64,000 nt of DNA, taken from CAWAPS01 sp963783945. Its GTDB lineage: Bacteria; Actinomycetota; Acidimicrobiia; Acidimicrobiales; Palsa-688. The position numbers were made by a program, and so were the translations under genes. Below the pieces are notes generated by a model that saw nothing but the letters and a program-made list of their open reading frames with translations, did not search any database and was not told where the DNA came from. The DNA lies in assembly GCA_963783945.1 (NCBI GenBank), contig CAWAPS010000006.1, positions 186,001 to 250,000 on the forward strand, written 5' to 3'. This document shows positions 27,356 through 36,954 of this stretch, in pieces. Position 1 is the first letter of the stretch. Each line of letters begins with the position of its first letter.

Positions 27356-28750
27356 ATGCGCTTCAGGGCTCGGAGAGGGGCGAGTGGGCTGGTGGTGGCG
27401 GTAGCGGCTCTGTTGGTGGGGGGCTGCTCGTCGAGTTCGCACAACAGCAGTAGCAGTTCCCCCACCACTGTCGAGAGCACCTCCCCGTCCACTGGCACGT
27501 CCGGTGGCACGTCCGGCAGTGTTTCGGGCAGTGCCCAGAACGCATCGTGCACCTCGGTGAAAGGCGTCCGGGGCGTGACCGGCTCAGAGATAACGGTCGA
27601 GGGGCTGGTGACGATCCTGGATTTCGGGCCGACGGCCTCTACCGCGGCCAAGGCCCGTTTCAACCAGGCCAACGCCGATGGCGAGTTGCCTTGTGGGCGC
27701 AAGATCAACTATCTCGGATTTGCCGACGATGGGGGTGTACCGGACCAGAACCTGGCGGATATCCGTCGTTTCGTCCAGTTGGATCACGTGTTCGCTATCT
27801 CGCCCGTGCTCTCGCCGTTCCTCGAATCGGGCAGCGGGACCTACATCAACCAGCAGCACGTGCCCACCGTCGGCTGGGGTGTGTCCTCGGCGTTCTGCGC
27901 CACAAAGAATCTCTCCGACATGTATCTGTTCGGCTTCAACGGGTGCATCGTGCCAGCCGTGCCAACCTTTGAGACGGCGATCAACGGCCCAGTGGCGGCC
28001 AGGCTCTTCCCCGGCGGAGCGACGGGCAAGACGGTGGCCGTAATCGGCGATGACTCGAGCTCCTCGATGTCGGGGGTTACGACCATCAGCGCTCAGTTCG
28101 TGGACGTCGGCATGAAGTTGGTGTACCACCAGAACCCGATGCCTGGGCCGCCTGCTCAGGTGACGGACTTCTCGCCCTATGTGCAAGCGCTGCTCACTGC
28201 GAACGGTGGGCACCCACCTGACGCGGTTTTCATCAGCAGCGGCCCCACCATCGCCTTCCCGCTCTCGAGAGCGCTCAGACAGGCCGGCTACAAGGGCATC
28301 GTGATACACACAACCTACGATCCTACGGTGGCCGCCGCGTCCGCCACGGATGACGTGATAATCAACACGGCGTCGGTGGAGTCGACCGCGCCGCAAATGG
28401 CGAGCATCGCGGCCACGCTGAAAGCCGCCGGGGTGGCCGACATCGGCGAACCGGCGTTGTACGGCTATCTCTCGGCCGACTACCTTGTCCAACTTCTGAA
28501 AGCAACAGGGCCGGACCTCACGCCGCAACGGTTCCAACAGGTGGCTTCCACCTACACCTATAAGATTCCCAACGTGGTCGGCCCCACCTACTACCCGGCC
28601 GGATTCCAGGCGGGCGCACCGTGCGGTGAGATGGTTTACAGCAACGGCACCAAGTGGACTGTCGCCGTCCCGTATTCGTGCGCCGGGTATGACCTCAAGC
28701 TGGAGAACGGTAAGTACGTCCAGGTGCCCTACCCCAGTGGCATCAAATAG
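27356..28750 (+). CDS. ABC transporter solute-binding lipoprotein (Leu/Ile/Val-type)
   Basis: A 464-residue extracytoplasmic binding protein. The N-terminus has Arg-rich residues, a hydrophobic stretch and the lipobox LLVGGC, followed by a long Ser/Thr/Gly linker, so it is a membrane-anchored lipoprotein. The body fits the branched-chain amino-acid type periplasmic binding fold (SEITVEGLVTILDFG, AARFNQANADGELPCG-like segments, PTVGWGVSSAFC). No ABC permease or ATPase genes adjoin it, so it is an orphan here and its ligand is unknown; aromatic or short acyl compounds are common ligands in this family. ATG 27356 has AGGAG nine bases upstream. Confidence 0.85.
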   Translation: MRFRARRGASGLVVAVAALLVGGCSSSSHNSSSSSPTTVESTSPSTGTSGGTSGSVSGSAQNASCTSVKGVRGVTGSEITVEGLVTILDFGPTASTAAKARFNQANADGELPCGRKINYLGFADDGGVPDQNLADIRRFVQLDHVFAISPVLSPFLESGSGTYINQQHVPTVGWGVSSAFCATKNLSDMYLFGFNGCIVPAVPTFETAINGPVAARLFPGGATGKTVAVIGDDSSSSMSGVTTISAQFVDVGMKLVYHQNPMPGPPAQVTDFSPYVQALLTANGGHPPDAVFISSGPTIAFPLSRALRQAGYKGIVIHTTYDPTVAAASATDDVIINTASVESTAPQMASIAATLKAAGVADIGEPALYGYLSADYLVQLLKATGPDLTPQRFQQVASTYTYKIPNVVGPTYYPAGFQAGAPCGEMVYSNGTKWTVAVPYSCAGYDLKLENGKYVQVPYPSGIK

Positions 28751-29029
28751 CTAGCACCCAGGCGGGCCGCCCCCTGATTTCAGGCGACTCCCCTGACCAC
28801 TTCGCGGCGAGCACTCTTCGGTTAACACGACTACGTGACGCGTTCTGGTCACCTCCTAACGACAACGCGACGAGGGCGGGGTTTCGGTCACGAGTACGTG
28901 TCGCGATGTGGTCACGAGAAGCCACACCCTTCCCACCATCACCCGACCGGGGGCCAGGGTCCAAGGGCGTTGGCCCCGCTGACGGGGGTAGTGTCGCCAT
29001 CACACTGTTCCGGCTAAGGAGACATGAGC

Positions 29030-29755
29030 ATGGCTACGTATGTCCTGGTACATGGAGGTGGCCACGGCGGCTGGTGCTATCAGCGGGTGGCTCGCATCCT
29101 TCGCGCTCGGGGCGACGAGGTGTACACCCCGACCCTGACCGGCCTGGGTGAACGCTCGCACCTCGTATCTCGAACCATAGACCTCGACGTGCAGATCGCT
29201 GACGTGGTCAATGTCTTGCATTACGAGGACATCCGCGACGTCATCCTCGTAGGTCACAGCTACGGGGGTATGGTCATCACCGGCGTGGCGGATCGGGCCG
29301 CAGAGCGAGTCGGGCGATTGGTGTTCCTGGACGCCGCTAATCCCAAGAATGGCGAGGCCCTCGTCGAGGTGTCACCTGGCCCCATGGAGGCGGCTCGAGC
29401 CGCTGGTCGCGTGGTCGACGGGGTCGAACTGGTGCTCTTCCCCGGCACCGACCCCCTCAACTACTACGGGGTAACGGACCCCGCGGACATCGAATGGATG
29501 AAGCCCAAGTTGACCCCTCATCCGTGGAAGTGCTTCGAGCAGAAGCTCGCGCTCCACAATGAAGACGCTCTGTGGGCCATTCCGCAATACCACATCGTGT
29601 GCACTTCGACGCTGGCGGTGCGGGATCCGAAGCTGATGAATGAAGCGCGCGCCGATGGCCGGCTCTGGGAGATCGACACCGGTCATGACCTGATGATCAC
29701 CGAGCCGCAAGCGGTAGCTGACGCCCTGGTGGAAATCGCCGGGTCCAAGCCCTAG
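29030..29755 (+). CDS. Alpha/beta hydrolase (esterase, MES-like)
   Basis: A 241-residue single-domain hydrolase. It starts ATYVLVHGGGHGGWCY with the oxyanion-hole HGG, has the nucleophile Ser77 in VGHSYGG, a likely acid residue in the last third, and catalytic His219 in DTGHDLM. The whole resembles plant methylesterase/hydroxynitrile-lyase-type hydrolases that are common in actinobacteria. ATG 29030 has AAGGAG eight bases upstream, better than the ATG six bases earlier. The stop codon shares the sequence CTAG with the stop of the convergent SDR gene. Confidence 0.87.
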   Translation: MATYVLVHGGGHGGWCYQRVARILRARGDEVYTPTLTGLGERSHLVSRTIDLDVQIADVVNVLHYEDIRDVILVGHSYGGMVITGVADRAAERVGRLVFLDAANPKNGEALVEVSPGPMEAARAAGRVVDGVELVLFPGTDPLNYYGVTDPADIEWMKPKLTPHPWKCFEQKLALHNEDALWAIPQYHIVCTSTLAVRDPKLMNEARADGRLWEIDTGHDLMITEPQAVADALVEIAGSKP

Positions 29756-30573
29756 GAGGCAGGGGCGGGGGCTGATGGATTCTCGGAGTGGGTCCGGGTA
29801 CGTGCCTGAGTGCCGGGAGAGGTGGTCTCAATGAAGGCTCCTTCGACCATTTCCCCGATATAGAGAACGTTTCTTCCCGAGGGATCGGGAGGCAAGAGCT
29901 CCCAGATCTGACGAGCCGACTCCTCCGGTGTCAGGTAGTGGCCGGCCTTGACCGCCGCTTCCACCGCCGCCCGCCCCGGGTAGTCGTCCCCGCTGGCTTC
30001 GAAGCCAGCATGGGTTGCCCAGAACTCCTCGGTCAGGACCACCCCCGGCCGGATCGCAATCACCCACGGCCCGGCGCCCAGCCTGCGCCGTTCGGCCCTG
30101 ACCGCCCTCACCCATTGCTCCATGGCCGCCTTGGCCGCGCCATAGACCGCGTGGGCCTCCATCGCATGGCGCGCCGTCGCCGAGGAGATCATGACCAGTC
30201 CCGATTCGAATCGCGGATCGCAGGCGCGAATGAAGGCGTCACCCAGGACTAGAGGCGCGGCCGCGTTCGCGAACACCTGCCTCCGCTGCTGATCTGGATC
30301 GATCCTGCCGGCGAAACCGATACCGACCGAGTAGTACGCATTATTGATGAATACCGCCCGGTCTCCCCGGAACGACGCCAGCTCGGTTGTGACGTGGTCG
30401 ATGATCCGGTCCCAGGATGCCGGATCGCCAAGGTCAGCCTGCACCGTCTCGAGCTCGGGATGCCGGCGCCTCGAGATGTTGATTACCCGGGCGTCGGAGT
30501 AGGGCACGGTTCGGGCCAGGGCGGCACCGATACCCTGTGTCGCTCCGGTGATCCAGATAATCGATTGGCCCAC
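29752..30573 (-). CDS. SDR family oxidoreductase (sepiapterin-reductase-like)
   Basis: A 273-residue SDR. It has WITGATQGIG near the N-terminus, INNAYYS in place of the usual NNAG, Ser in MISSATA and YGAAK as the catalytic pair. The pattern recalls sepiapterin reductase or benzil reductase relatives. GTG 30573 is chosen because GGAGG lies six bases upstream; ATG 30654 gives an Arg-rich extension with no support. Its stop overlaps the stop of the convergent esterase gene by four bases. Confidence 0.8.
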   Translation of the reverse strand: MGQSIIWITGATQGIGAALARTVPYSDARVINISRRRHPELETVQADLGDPASWDRIIDHVTTELASFRGDRAVFINNAYYSVGIGFAGRIDPDQQRRQVFANAAAPLVLGDAFIRACDPRFESGLVMISSATARHAMEAHAVYGAAKAAMEQWVRAVRAERRRLGAGPWVIAIRPGVVLTEEFWATHAGFEASGDDYPGRAAVEAAVKAGHYLTPEESARQIWELLPPDPSGRNVLYIGEMVEGAFIETTSPGTQARTRTHSENPSAPAPAS

Positions 30574-30815
30574 CTGCTGCCTCCCTTCGGCACGGATGCC
30601 CGAGCCCACCATACAAGGCCGGCGGCGAGAGCGATCGAGTGGACCGGCTGTCAACGTCCCGACCGTGCTCGTCCTCTCGATGGCATTGACCGTGATGAGC
30701 GAAGGGGTTTAGAGTGGCCGCGCTACCGTGACGCGGCTTTCAGCCTGCTCGTACTCGGAGTACGTCGTACCTGCGGCCAACTGGAGCCGCTACACCCAAG
30801 GGAGGGTCAACCGGC

Positions 30816-32420
30816 ATGGGCTTTCGTCGACGTCTGGTTCATCGGGTTTCATGCCTCGCCTCCCTGGGGCTGGCATTGCCTTTGCTCGCCTTGACCGGAT
30901 CTCCTGCCAGCGCGGCGCCGGGATCCGTATCTCCGGTGGCCATGCATCCGACCGGAGCGACGGGGGCCATCACGTCACACGTGACTGCTGTGCAGGTCTC
31001 AGGCACGCAGCAGCTCGGTCCGTTCACCACGGGAATGTGGGAGCGGATCTGGGGAACCATAAGCGGTGTCGTATCTCCTGATGACGGTGTGGTGGGTTTC
31101 GACCGCCTCCCTACCGACGCCCAAGGGTTGTACCACTACACCTCTCAGTTCGAAGTGATCATTCCCGACTCGCGAGAAGTCTCGTCGACGATGGTCGTTG
31201 ACATCGAAAATCGCGGCAACCCCACAACCGTGGTCGAGTTGAACGAACTGGGTCTTCTCAACGGAACTCCGGCAACTATCACCTATCCGGCGGGGCTCGG
31301 CACCGGATTCATGCAAGATCACGGCCTGTCGTATGGTCGTGTTCAATGGCAAACCGGGATCGCTCCCGACGTCCCGGCCACCGCGCAGGGCCTCGGGCTG
31401 GTGATCATGCGGGACTTCGGCCGGCTGTTCACGGATTCCGGCTCCGCCCGTCTGCGCGTATCAGCCGGAATCCCGTCGTTCCCGCGGACCATCCTGTTCG
31501 GGGGCAGCCAGAGTGCCTGGTTTGCCAACACCTTCTTGGCGGAGGGCTACAACCGTGACCCTCGAACCGGTGGACGGGTGTTCGACGGCGTTTTCGAGCT
31601 GGACGGCGCGGGCAACTGGCTGGCCATCAACCGGCTGGCCGACCAGGCCGGAGTTCCCGAAACCCCTTACGTCGCGCCCAACGGGGTCCCCCTGTCTTAT
31701 GAACAGCTGCTCCCGGATCCGCGCGGCGCGCCGCGCCAGATTGTCGACGTGGTGAAGCTGACGGACTACTACCGCCTGCGGGCGAGTGTCTCCCTCCAGG
31801 AGCCGATCCCACCCACCGTCCACCGGTATGACGTCGAGGCCGCGCACGCCGCCTCGTACTCCGTCCCCGCATCCGTGGTCTTCGAGACTCTCGGGTGCAA
31901 CTTCGGCACCCCGGTGCCGCTCAACCCCATAGACACCAGGCCGGACGAAGGCACTCTGATGCTCGACCTGGTCGCCGACCTGATCACGCCGGACCGCCCC
32001 GGTCACGGCGACCAGGTCCTGCCGAGATCGGCAATCTTCCGACAAACGGCTGCTCCTCCGGGCAGCGACTATTTCAACGCCCTGCCCGGACACCAGCTCA
32101 CCGTGCCCGCCGAGAACCAGGCCGGGATACCCATCGGCGGCGTGGCTCTGCCTGACGAAGTCCTCCCGCTTGGACAGCCGTCACCTCCGGCCCTGCCCCA
32201 CGTGGGCACCTTGAGCATCGCCGATGGATGCGGCAACTTCGGCGGATGGGTGCCGTACACCGCGGCTCAGCTCGCCTCGCGCTACCGAACCCTGGCCAAC
32301 TATGAGCACCTGGCCCGGGCCGTCCTCGACCGGCTCGCGGCCCGGCGAATCATCCTTCGTAGCGAGATCTCGGGCGTCGTCGCTGAGCTCGCGGCCGAGT
32401 ATCAGTCGGCGCCCCAGTAG
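30816..32420 (+). CDS. Secreted alpha/beta hydrolase domain protein
   Basis: A 534-residue protein with a signal peptide: Arg-rich start, hydrophobic core to about residue 28, and a cleavage motif near ASAA (31-34), so it is exported. The body fits the alpha/beta hydrolase family in which the nucleophile elbow is GGSQS (229-233, Ser231) instead of GxSxG. Such proteins are little studied. AAGGGAGG lies upstream of the ATG. It could be an extracellular esterase or lactonase acting before uptake; this is inference. It is divergent from the SDR gene. Confidence 0.75.
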   Translation: MGFRRRLVHRVSCLASLGLALPLLALTGSPASAAPGSVSPVAMHPTGATGAITSHVTAVQVSGTQQLGPFTTGMWERIWGTISGVVSPDDGVVGFDRLPTDAQGLYHYTSQFEVIIPDSREVSSTMVVDIENRGNPTTVVELNELGLLNGTPATITYPAGLGTGFMQDHGLSYGRVQWQTGIAPDVPATAQGLGLVIMRDFGRLFTDSGSARLRVSAGIPSFPRTILFGGSQSAWFANTFLAEGYNRDPRTGGRVFDGVFELDGAGNWLAINRLADQAGVPETPYVAPNGVPLSYEQLLPDPRGAPRQIVDVVKLTDYYRLRASVSLQEPIPPTVHRYDVEAAHAASYSVPASVVFETLGCNFGTPVPLNPIDTRPDEGTLMLDLVADLITPDRPGHGDQVLPRSAIFRQTAAPPGSDYFNALPGHQLTVPAENQAGIPIGGVALPDEVLPLGQPSPPALPHVGTLSIADGCGNFGGWVPYTAAQLASRYRTLANYEHLARAVLDRLAARRIILRSEISGVVAELAAEYQSAPQ

Positions 32421-32554
32421 CCCCGAGGTCCAGCGTTGCGGTCGCCCTGACGTGGGGCGGCTGGCATCCGGCGGCTGGCGTCAGGCGGCTTGTGTCAGGC
32501 GCGGCCGGCGGCGGGCTCGGATGGTCGCCGTGTTGTTAGTAGCCTGATCGGCCA

Positions 32555-33214
32555 ATGAGACAGCGTGCCGCGGCGCGGGCTGATGTCATCATCGACGTGG
32601 TGATCGACCTGCTCGAGAGCGAAGGGTACGACGCGGTGCAGGTCCGCACCGTGGCCAAACGGGCCCGAGTCTCGCTGGCCACGATCTACAAGCTGTTCGG
32701 GACGCTGGACCGGCTTATGGCATCGGCAGTGGAGCGATGGATGGAGAACCACGCCTACGCCGAGTTGAGCCCGCCCGAGCCCGGCGAGTCCCCATACGAG
32801 ATCCTCGTACGGGTACTGCGCGCTGTCTTCGAGCCCTGGCAACAGCACCCACGCATGCTGGAGGCGCACTACCGGCTGCGCTCCGGCCCGAGCGGCGACT
32901 GGCTTCACGACCAAGGAAAGTCCATCGTCGAACCCTTGACCGGGACGGCGCTCAACCAGGCCGACCCGGCATACGTGAGCGACCTGCAGCTGATCTTCTG
33001 TCACGCTCACCGCGGGGTCATGGCCAGGTTCGCGGATGGCGAGATCGCGGTCACCGACATCCTTCCGATCCTCGAGCGGGCTCTCTGGCGACTCACCGCG
33101 GACGACCAGCCGGTCACGGCCCGCTTGGCGCCACAGGCCGGACGCGCCACTGCCGGATCAAAGGCCGCCCGGCCGCCGCGAGCTACCAAGGCCAAGCCTC
33201 CGAAACAGAGATAG
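32555..33214 (+). CDS. TetR-family transcriptional regulator
   Basis: A 219-residue regulator. The HTH is IIDVVIDLLESEGYDAVQVRTVAKRARVSLATIYKLFGTLDRLM (about 12-55). The ligand domain has a KstR-like feel (HPRMLEAHYRLRSG), which could suggest an acyl-CoA ligand but is weak evidence. The last 30 residues are a basic Ala/Lys/Pro-rich tail (ATKAKPPKQR) that could add non-specific DNA contact. It precedes an amidohydrolase and a thioesterase gene on the same strand and may regulate them. Confidence 0.85.
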   Translation: MRQRAAARADVIIDVVIDLLESEGYDAVQVRTVAKRARVSLATIYKLFGTLDRLMASAVERWMENHAYAELSPPEPGESPYEILVRVLRAVFEPWQQHPRMLEAHYRLRSGPSGDWLHDQGKSIVEPLTGTALNQADPAYVSDLQLIFCHAHRGVMARFADGEIAVTDILPILERALWRLTADDQPVTARLAPQAGRATAGSKAARPPRATKAKPPKQR

Positions 33215-33341
33215 CTGTGGGCCGCCCGCTACATCCGATTGGCCGGAGGCGCGAAACGACAGGTCATCGGGAGCATGGTTGGCGTACCCTTGGTTTGCTC
33301 ACTCTGCCTGGTCGACAACCGGCTCGAGGAGGTGCCCGAGA

Positions 33342-34547
33342 GTGGATTTCAAGTTCTTTGATGCCGACAACCACTACTACGAAGCCGAAGACGCATTCAC
33401 CCGCTATGCCAGCCCTCGAATGGCAAGAGGGCGGTACGTGCGATGGCTCACCGAAGGCGACGGGAAGCGCCGGCGGTTGTTCTTCGGGGCCCGGGAAGCG
33501 GATGTCGTCAGCAACCCAACGTTCAACCCGGTGATAAGCCCGGGGGCCTACCACCAGGTACTGAAGGAGCTCGAGATGCACCACCAGACCCCGCGGGTGG
33601 CTCTCGATCTGGCCCCGATCAATCCCGCCTTCCGCGACCGAGCCGCCCGGCTTGCGGCGATGGATCAGCAGGGGGTGGACAAAGTGATCTTGTTCCCCAC
33701 CCTTGGAGTGACAGTCGAAGGATTGATGGCCGACGATGCCGAGATGCTCTACGACTGCTTCCACGCTTTCAACCGATGGCTGGACGACGATTGGGGATTC
33801 GCTTACCAGGACCGGGTGTTTGCCGCACCCTATTTGTCGATGCTCGACGTGGACCGGGCTGTGGGGGAGCTCGAGTGGGTACTGGACCGAGGGGCGCGCG
33901 TGATCACCCTGAGACCCGGCCCGGCGTACGGGCGCTCACCAGCGCACCCGTGCTTCGACCCTTTCTGGGCCCGAGTGAACGAAGCCGGGGTTCTGGTCAC
34001 TTATCACGTTTATGACGGTGCATCCCCGTACCGGGACACCTTCCGCCGGTTGTGGGCCGCCCCGCCGGAACCTCTCTCGCCTGAAGTCGGCGTCCTCGAA
34101 TCAGCGCTGTTCGGCACGGACAACCAGATCATGGACACCCTTAGCGCGCTCATCCTGCACAACCTGTTCGGCCGGTTCCCCAACGTGCGAGTGGCGAGCA
34201 TGGAGCTGGGCTCGTTCTGGATTCCATTGCTTCTGCATCGCCTCGACCACGCGGGCCATCTCGTGGACCGGCGCGTCACCACATTTGGCGGAACTCTCTC
34301 ACAGCGGCCCTCGGAGATATTTCTCCAGCACGTGTGGATCTCACCCTTCCCCGAAGAGGACATACGGTCGCTCGTAGGGTTGATAGGTGTCAATCACGTA
34401 CTGATGGGGTCGGACTGGCCCCATGGTGAAGGAACCCCGCAACCCGCCGACTACGTCCATGCCCTCAAAGGGCTGGATTCTGCTGCAGTCAGGCGGATCA
34501 TGCGCGACAACGCGCTCGGCTTGGTAGGCGGGACGGTGGCGGCGTGA
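33342..34547 (+). CDS. Amidohydrolase-2 family metal-dependent hydrolase
   Basis: A 401-residue amidohydrolase. The first metal motif is FDADNHYYE at residues 5-13, the middle has YHVYDGASPY, and the C-terminal signature is LMGSDWPHGEGTP. GTG 33342 is chosen because GAGGAGG lies nine bases upstream and the motif follows immediately; an ATG at 33036 would overlap the TetR gene. It is followed after 49 bases by the TesB gene. It differs clearly from the other four family members here. It is likely a decarboxylase or hydrolase of a carboxylic acid intermediate. Confidence 0.85.
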   Translation: MDFKFFDADNHYYEAEDAFTRYASPRMARGRYVRWLTEGDGKRRRLFFGAREADVVSNPTFNPVISPGAYHQVLKELEMHHQTPRVALDLAPINPAFRDRAARLAAMDQQGVDKVILFPTLGVTVEGLMADDAEMLYDCFHAFNRWLDDDWGFAYQDRVFAAPYLSMLDVDRAVGELEWVLDRGARVITLRPGPAYGRSPAHPCFDPFWARVNEAGVLVTYHVYDGASPYRDTFRRLWAAPPEPLSPEVGVLESALFGTDNQIMDTLSALILHNLFGRFPNVRVASMELGSFWIPLLLHRLDHAGHLVDRRVTTFGGTLSQRPSEIFLQHVWISPFPEEDIRSLVGLIGVNHVLMGSDWPHGEGTPQPADYVHALKGLDSAAVRRIMRDNALGLVGGTVAA

Positions 34548-34596
34548 ATCGACCAACTTCGACGAGCTTCGCTGAACACCGGGAAGTAGGGCTGCC

Positions 34597-35466
34597 ATGA
34601 GTACAACCCCCACCGGGCGGTCTCCGATCCTCTCGTCGTTCGCTCTCGAGCGACTCGGCGACACGAGTTTTCGCGGCCCATCCGTCCCTGACGACCGCCG
34701 GCCCGTGGTCTTCGGCGGCCAGATAATGGGGCAGATGATCGTGGCCGCCTCGACGTATGAGCCGGCGAAACAGGTCCGATCCTTGCACGTGATATTCGCC
34801 CGGGCCGGTACGGTCAAGCTTCCCGTCGACCTCGAGCTCGACCCCGGGCACTCAGGCCGGGCACTGGGAAGCATCGATGCCACGGCCTCTCAGGGGGATC
34901 GGGTACTGAGCCGGGGCTTGCTGCTGCTGGATGTTGGAGAGCCGGACGTGATCCGCCACCAGATTCCCACCATGCCGGAAGGAGGACCGGATGGCGCCTC
35001 GCCGGTGGCTGCGCCGGACCAGCCGGGCGTGGAGTTCCGTATCGTTGACGGTGTCGACCTCATGACTACAGCCGCGACCGGCCCCGCCGAACTCGATGTG
35101 TGGGTGCGCTTCTTCGACGTCCCGGCTGACCCACCATTGCACCAGGCGCTCTTGTCGTGGTACACCGACCCGTTCCTCATCGCCGCCGCCATGCGCCCTC
35201 ATGAGGGGATCGGCCAAGCCCAAGCGCACGAGACGCTCTCGACGGGAGTCATCAGCCATACGCTCACGTTCCACGAACCGTTCCAGGCCGACGAATGGAT
35301 GCTCATCGCCAACCGCAGCTTGCACGCCGGTTCGGGCCGCACCTACGGCGAGGGACACGTCTTCAGAGAAGACGGACGGATCATCGCCTCATTCGTTCAA
35401 ACGAACATGATCCGGTACTTCCGGGAGGAACCCGGTGCCGGCGGCAAGGCCACGGGCGCGATGTGA
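34597..35466 (+). CDS. Acyl-CoA thioesterase II (TesB-like)
   Basis: A 289-residue double-hotdog thioesterase that hydrolyses acyl-CoA to free acid and CoA. The conserved VVFGGQIMGQMIVAA (about 38-52) lines the active site. In the C-terminal hotdog, QALLSWYTDPFLIAAAM and SHTLTFHEPFQADEWMLI correspond to the segments that carry the catalytic residues in TesB. It follows the amidohydrolase gene in the same direction and is probably co-transcribed. It ends three bases before the stop of the convergent amidohydrolase gene. Confidence 0.88.
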   Translation: MSTTPTGRSPILSSFALERLGDTSFRGPSVPDDRRPVVFGGQIMGQMIVAASTYEPAKQVRSLHVIFARAGTVKLPVDLELDPGHSGRALGSIDATASQGDRVLSRGLLLLDVGEPDVIRHQIPTMPEGGPDGASPVAAPDQPGVEFRIVDGVDLMTTAATGPAELDVWVRFFDVPADPPLHQALLSWYTDPFLIAAAMRPHEGIGQAQAHETLSTGVISHTLTFHEPFQADEWMLIANRSLHAGSGRTYGEGHVFREDGRIIASFVQTNMIRYFREEPGAGGKATGAM

Positions 35467-35469
35467 GGA

Positions 35470-36882
35470 TCAGTACAGGCGCTTGAATTCGGCCAGGGCC
35501 GCCTTGGTCCAGGCCAGGTCGTCATGGCGGGCGGTCTCGGCGGCCGCGGCCAAGTCAATACCGTAGACCCGTGCCGCATTGACCCCGAGGATCTTCTCCT
35601 TGATCGCAGGCGTCAACTCCGGATATCCGTACTGCTCGCACATGGATGGCGGTATCTGGAAGGCCCGGAATGCGTCAATCGCCGGTTGGGTGGGGCCGTA
35701 CCAGATTCCGTCGGTGCCCCACAGGATGTTGTCCTCACCGAACGCCAGTAAGAGCTTGCCCAAAACGTGGGCGGCCTCGATCGGACGTTTGACCATGCAG
35801 AACCATGTGGTGCCGAGCTCCCCGTAGATGTTTCCACCCGGCCCGATTCCGTTCTCTTTCGCCGACGTGATGAGGCGGTTGATGCCGATATCAGCGGTTT
35901 CGGCCGTGTACGGACCTTCGTCGACGGCGTTCCCCTCGAACCCCGAGTGGTACACGATGAAGCGAAGGTCGGGGAATGCGCTCGCGCAGGGCCCGATATC
36001 GCGGGGCGAGCCGTTATCGACCAGGTTGCTCAACCCCTTGTGCGAGCAGATGTTCATCACGCCCAACTGCCGGGCCCGCTCCAGGAATGGAAGGCCCACC
36101 TTCTCATCGTCGAGCATCCAGCTCGTCCCCGGCTCGTACATCTCCGACGACTCCGGGTAACCGCTGCCGTTGAGGTGCCCCATGGTGTAGACCTTCCACC
36201 CCACCGGGTGCATGGAGTCCCGCCAGCCCTCCATCCGCTCGAGCGCGCCGGGGTCGGTCGGGTGCACCACGGTGTGGTTGAGCATCCGCCCAGTACCTGC
36301 CATCCGGTCCATCAGCTCGCGGGTGCCGACCAGCTCATCGTTGGTCAAGAAGTACTCACCGTCAGCGTCGACCGGCGGAGCGGTAAGGACGGCGACGGCC
36401 GTCTCACTCTGTAGGAACACACACCGCAAGTACTCGGCGAACCCATAGAAGGACAGGCCTTCCAGACCCGTCCACCAATCCGGCGACAGGGCCAGGTAGA
36501 ACTCCCTGTTGAACCCGGAGAGGCGGTGCATCGATTCTCTATCGCCCATGTAGTGGGTTTGCACGTCGACCACGACTTGAGATCCGCCGAGCGTCTCGTC
36601 GGCTGCGGCCTGCTCCATGGTGGCTTCGACGGGGACCTGGTAGCACTCCACCCCAAACGACTCGTTGAGCGCCCGAAGCCCGGCCGCCGTGCCCAGCCGG
36701 CTGGACCAATAGTCCCCCAGCGGTCGGGACAACCTCCGGGCGGCGTCCGGCCCGGTATCCACCACGCCGGCGACGGCCTGACGCTGCTGATCGTCGTAAG
36801 GCGGAGGGTCGTACTCATCCGTACTCGCACGGCTCAGGATCGACGGGATGTCTGGTCGGGGATCGTCGGGAGTCCGTGTCAT
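35470..36882 (-). CDS. Amidohydrolase-2 family protein
   Basis: A 470-residue protein of the amidohydrolase-2 superfamily, longer than its neighbours because of an N-terminal extension of about 90 residues. VVVDVQTHYMGD replaces the usual short N-terminal metal motif; later strands include LNHTVVHPTDPG, NICSHKG, FIVYHSGFEG and the C-terminal ILWGTDGIWYG with the conserved Asp. ATG 36882 follows AAGGAGG eleven bases upstream. It is last in a run GntR - unknown protein - amidohydrolase, all on this strand. The decayed counterpart of this arrangement lies at 61.3-63.7 kb. Confidence 0.82.
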   Translation of the reverse strand: MTRTPDDPRPDIPSILSRASTDEYDPPPYDDQQRQAVAGVVDTGPDAARRLSRPLGDYWSSRLGTAAGLRALNESFGVECYQVPVEATMEQAAADETLGGSQVVVDVQTHYMGDRESMHRLSGFNREFYLALSPDWWTGLEGLSFYGFAEYLRCVFLQSETAVAVLTAPPVDADGEYFLTNDELVGTRELMDRMAGTGRMLNHTVVHPTDPGALERMEGWRDSMHPVGWKVYTMGHLNGSGYPESSEMYEPGTSWMLDDEKVGLPFLERARQLGVMNICSHKGLSNLVDNGSPRDIGPCASAFPDLRFIVYHSGFEGNAVDEGPYTAETADIGINRLITSAKENGIGPGGNIYGELGTTWFCMVKRPIEAAHVLGKLLLAFGEDNILWGTDGIWYGPTQPAIDAFRAFQIPPSMCEQYGYPELTPAIKEKILGVNAARVYGIDLAAAAETARHDDLAWTKAALAEFKRLY

Positions 36883-36954
36883 ATTGCGGTCGACCTCCTT
36901 GCACAAGATGAGAAAACTGTCGGAGCGGTGGTCGTGCTGGTGCCTGAAGCAGAG

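Noticed and set aside
28848..28918. Three GGTCAC copies upstream of the esterase gene
   Set aside because: Spacings differ (38 and 24 bases) and the hexamer is short, so this is probably chance.
32421..32554. Short GGCGGCTGGC-like repeats before the TetR gene
   Set aside because: Imperfect GC-rich direct repeats of this size are expected in such DNA and have no clear structure.
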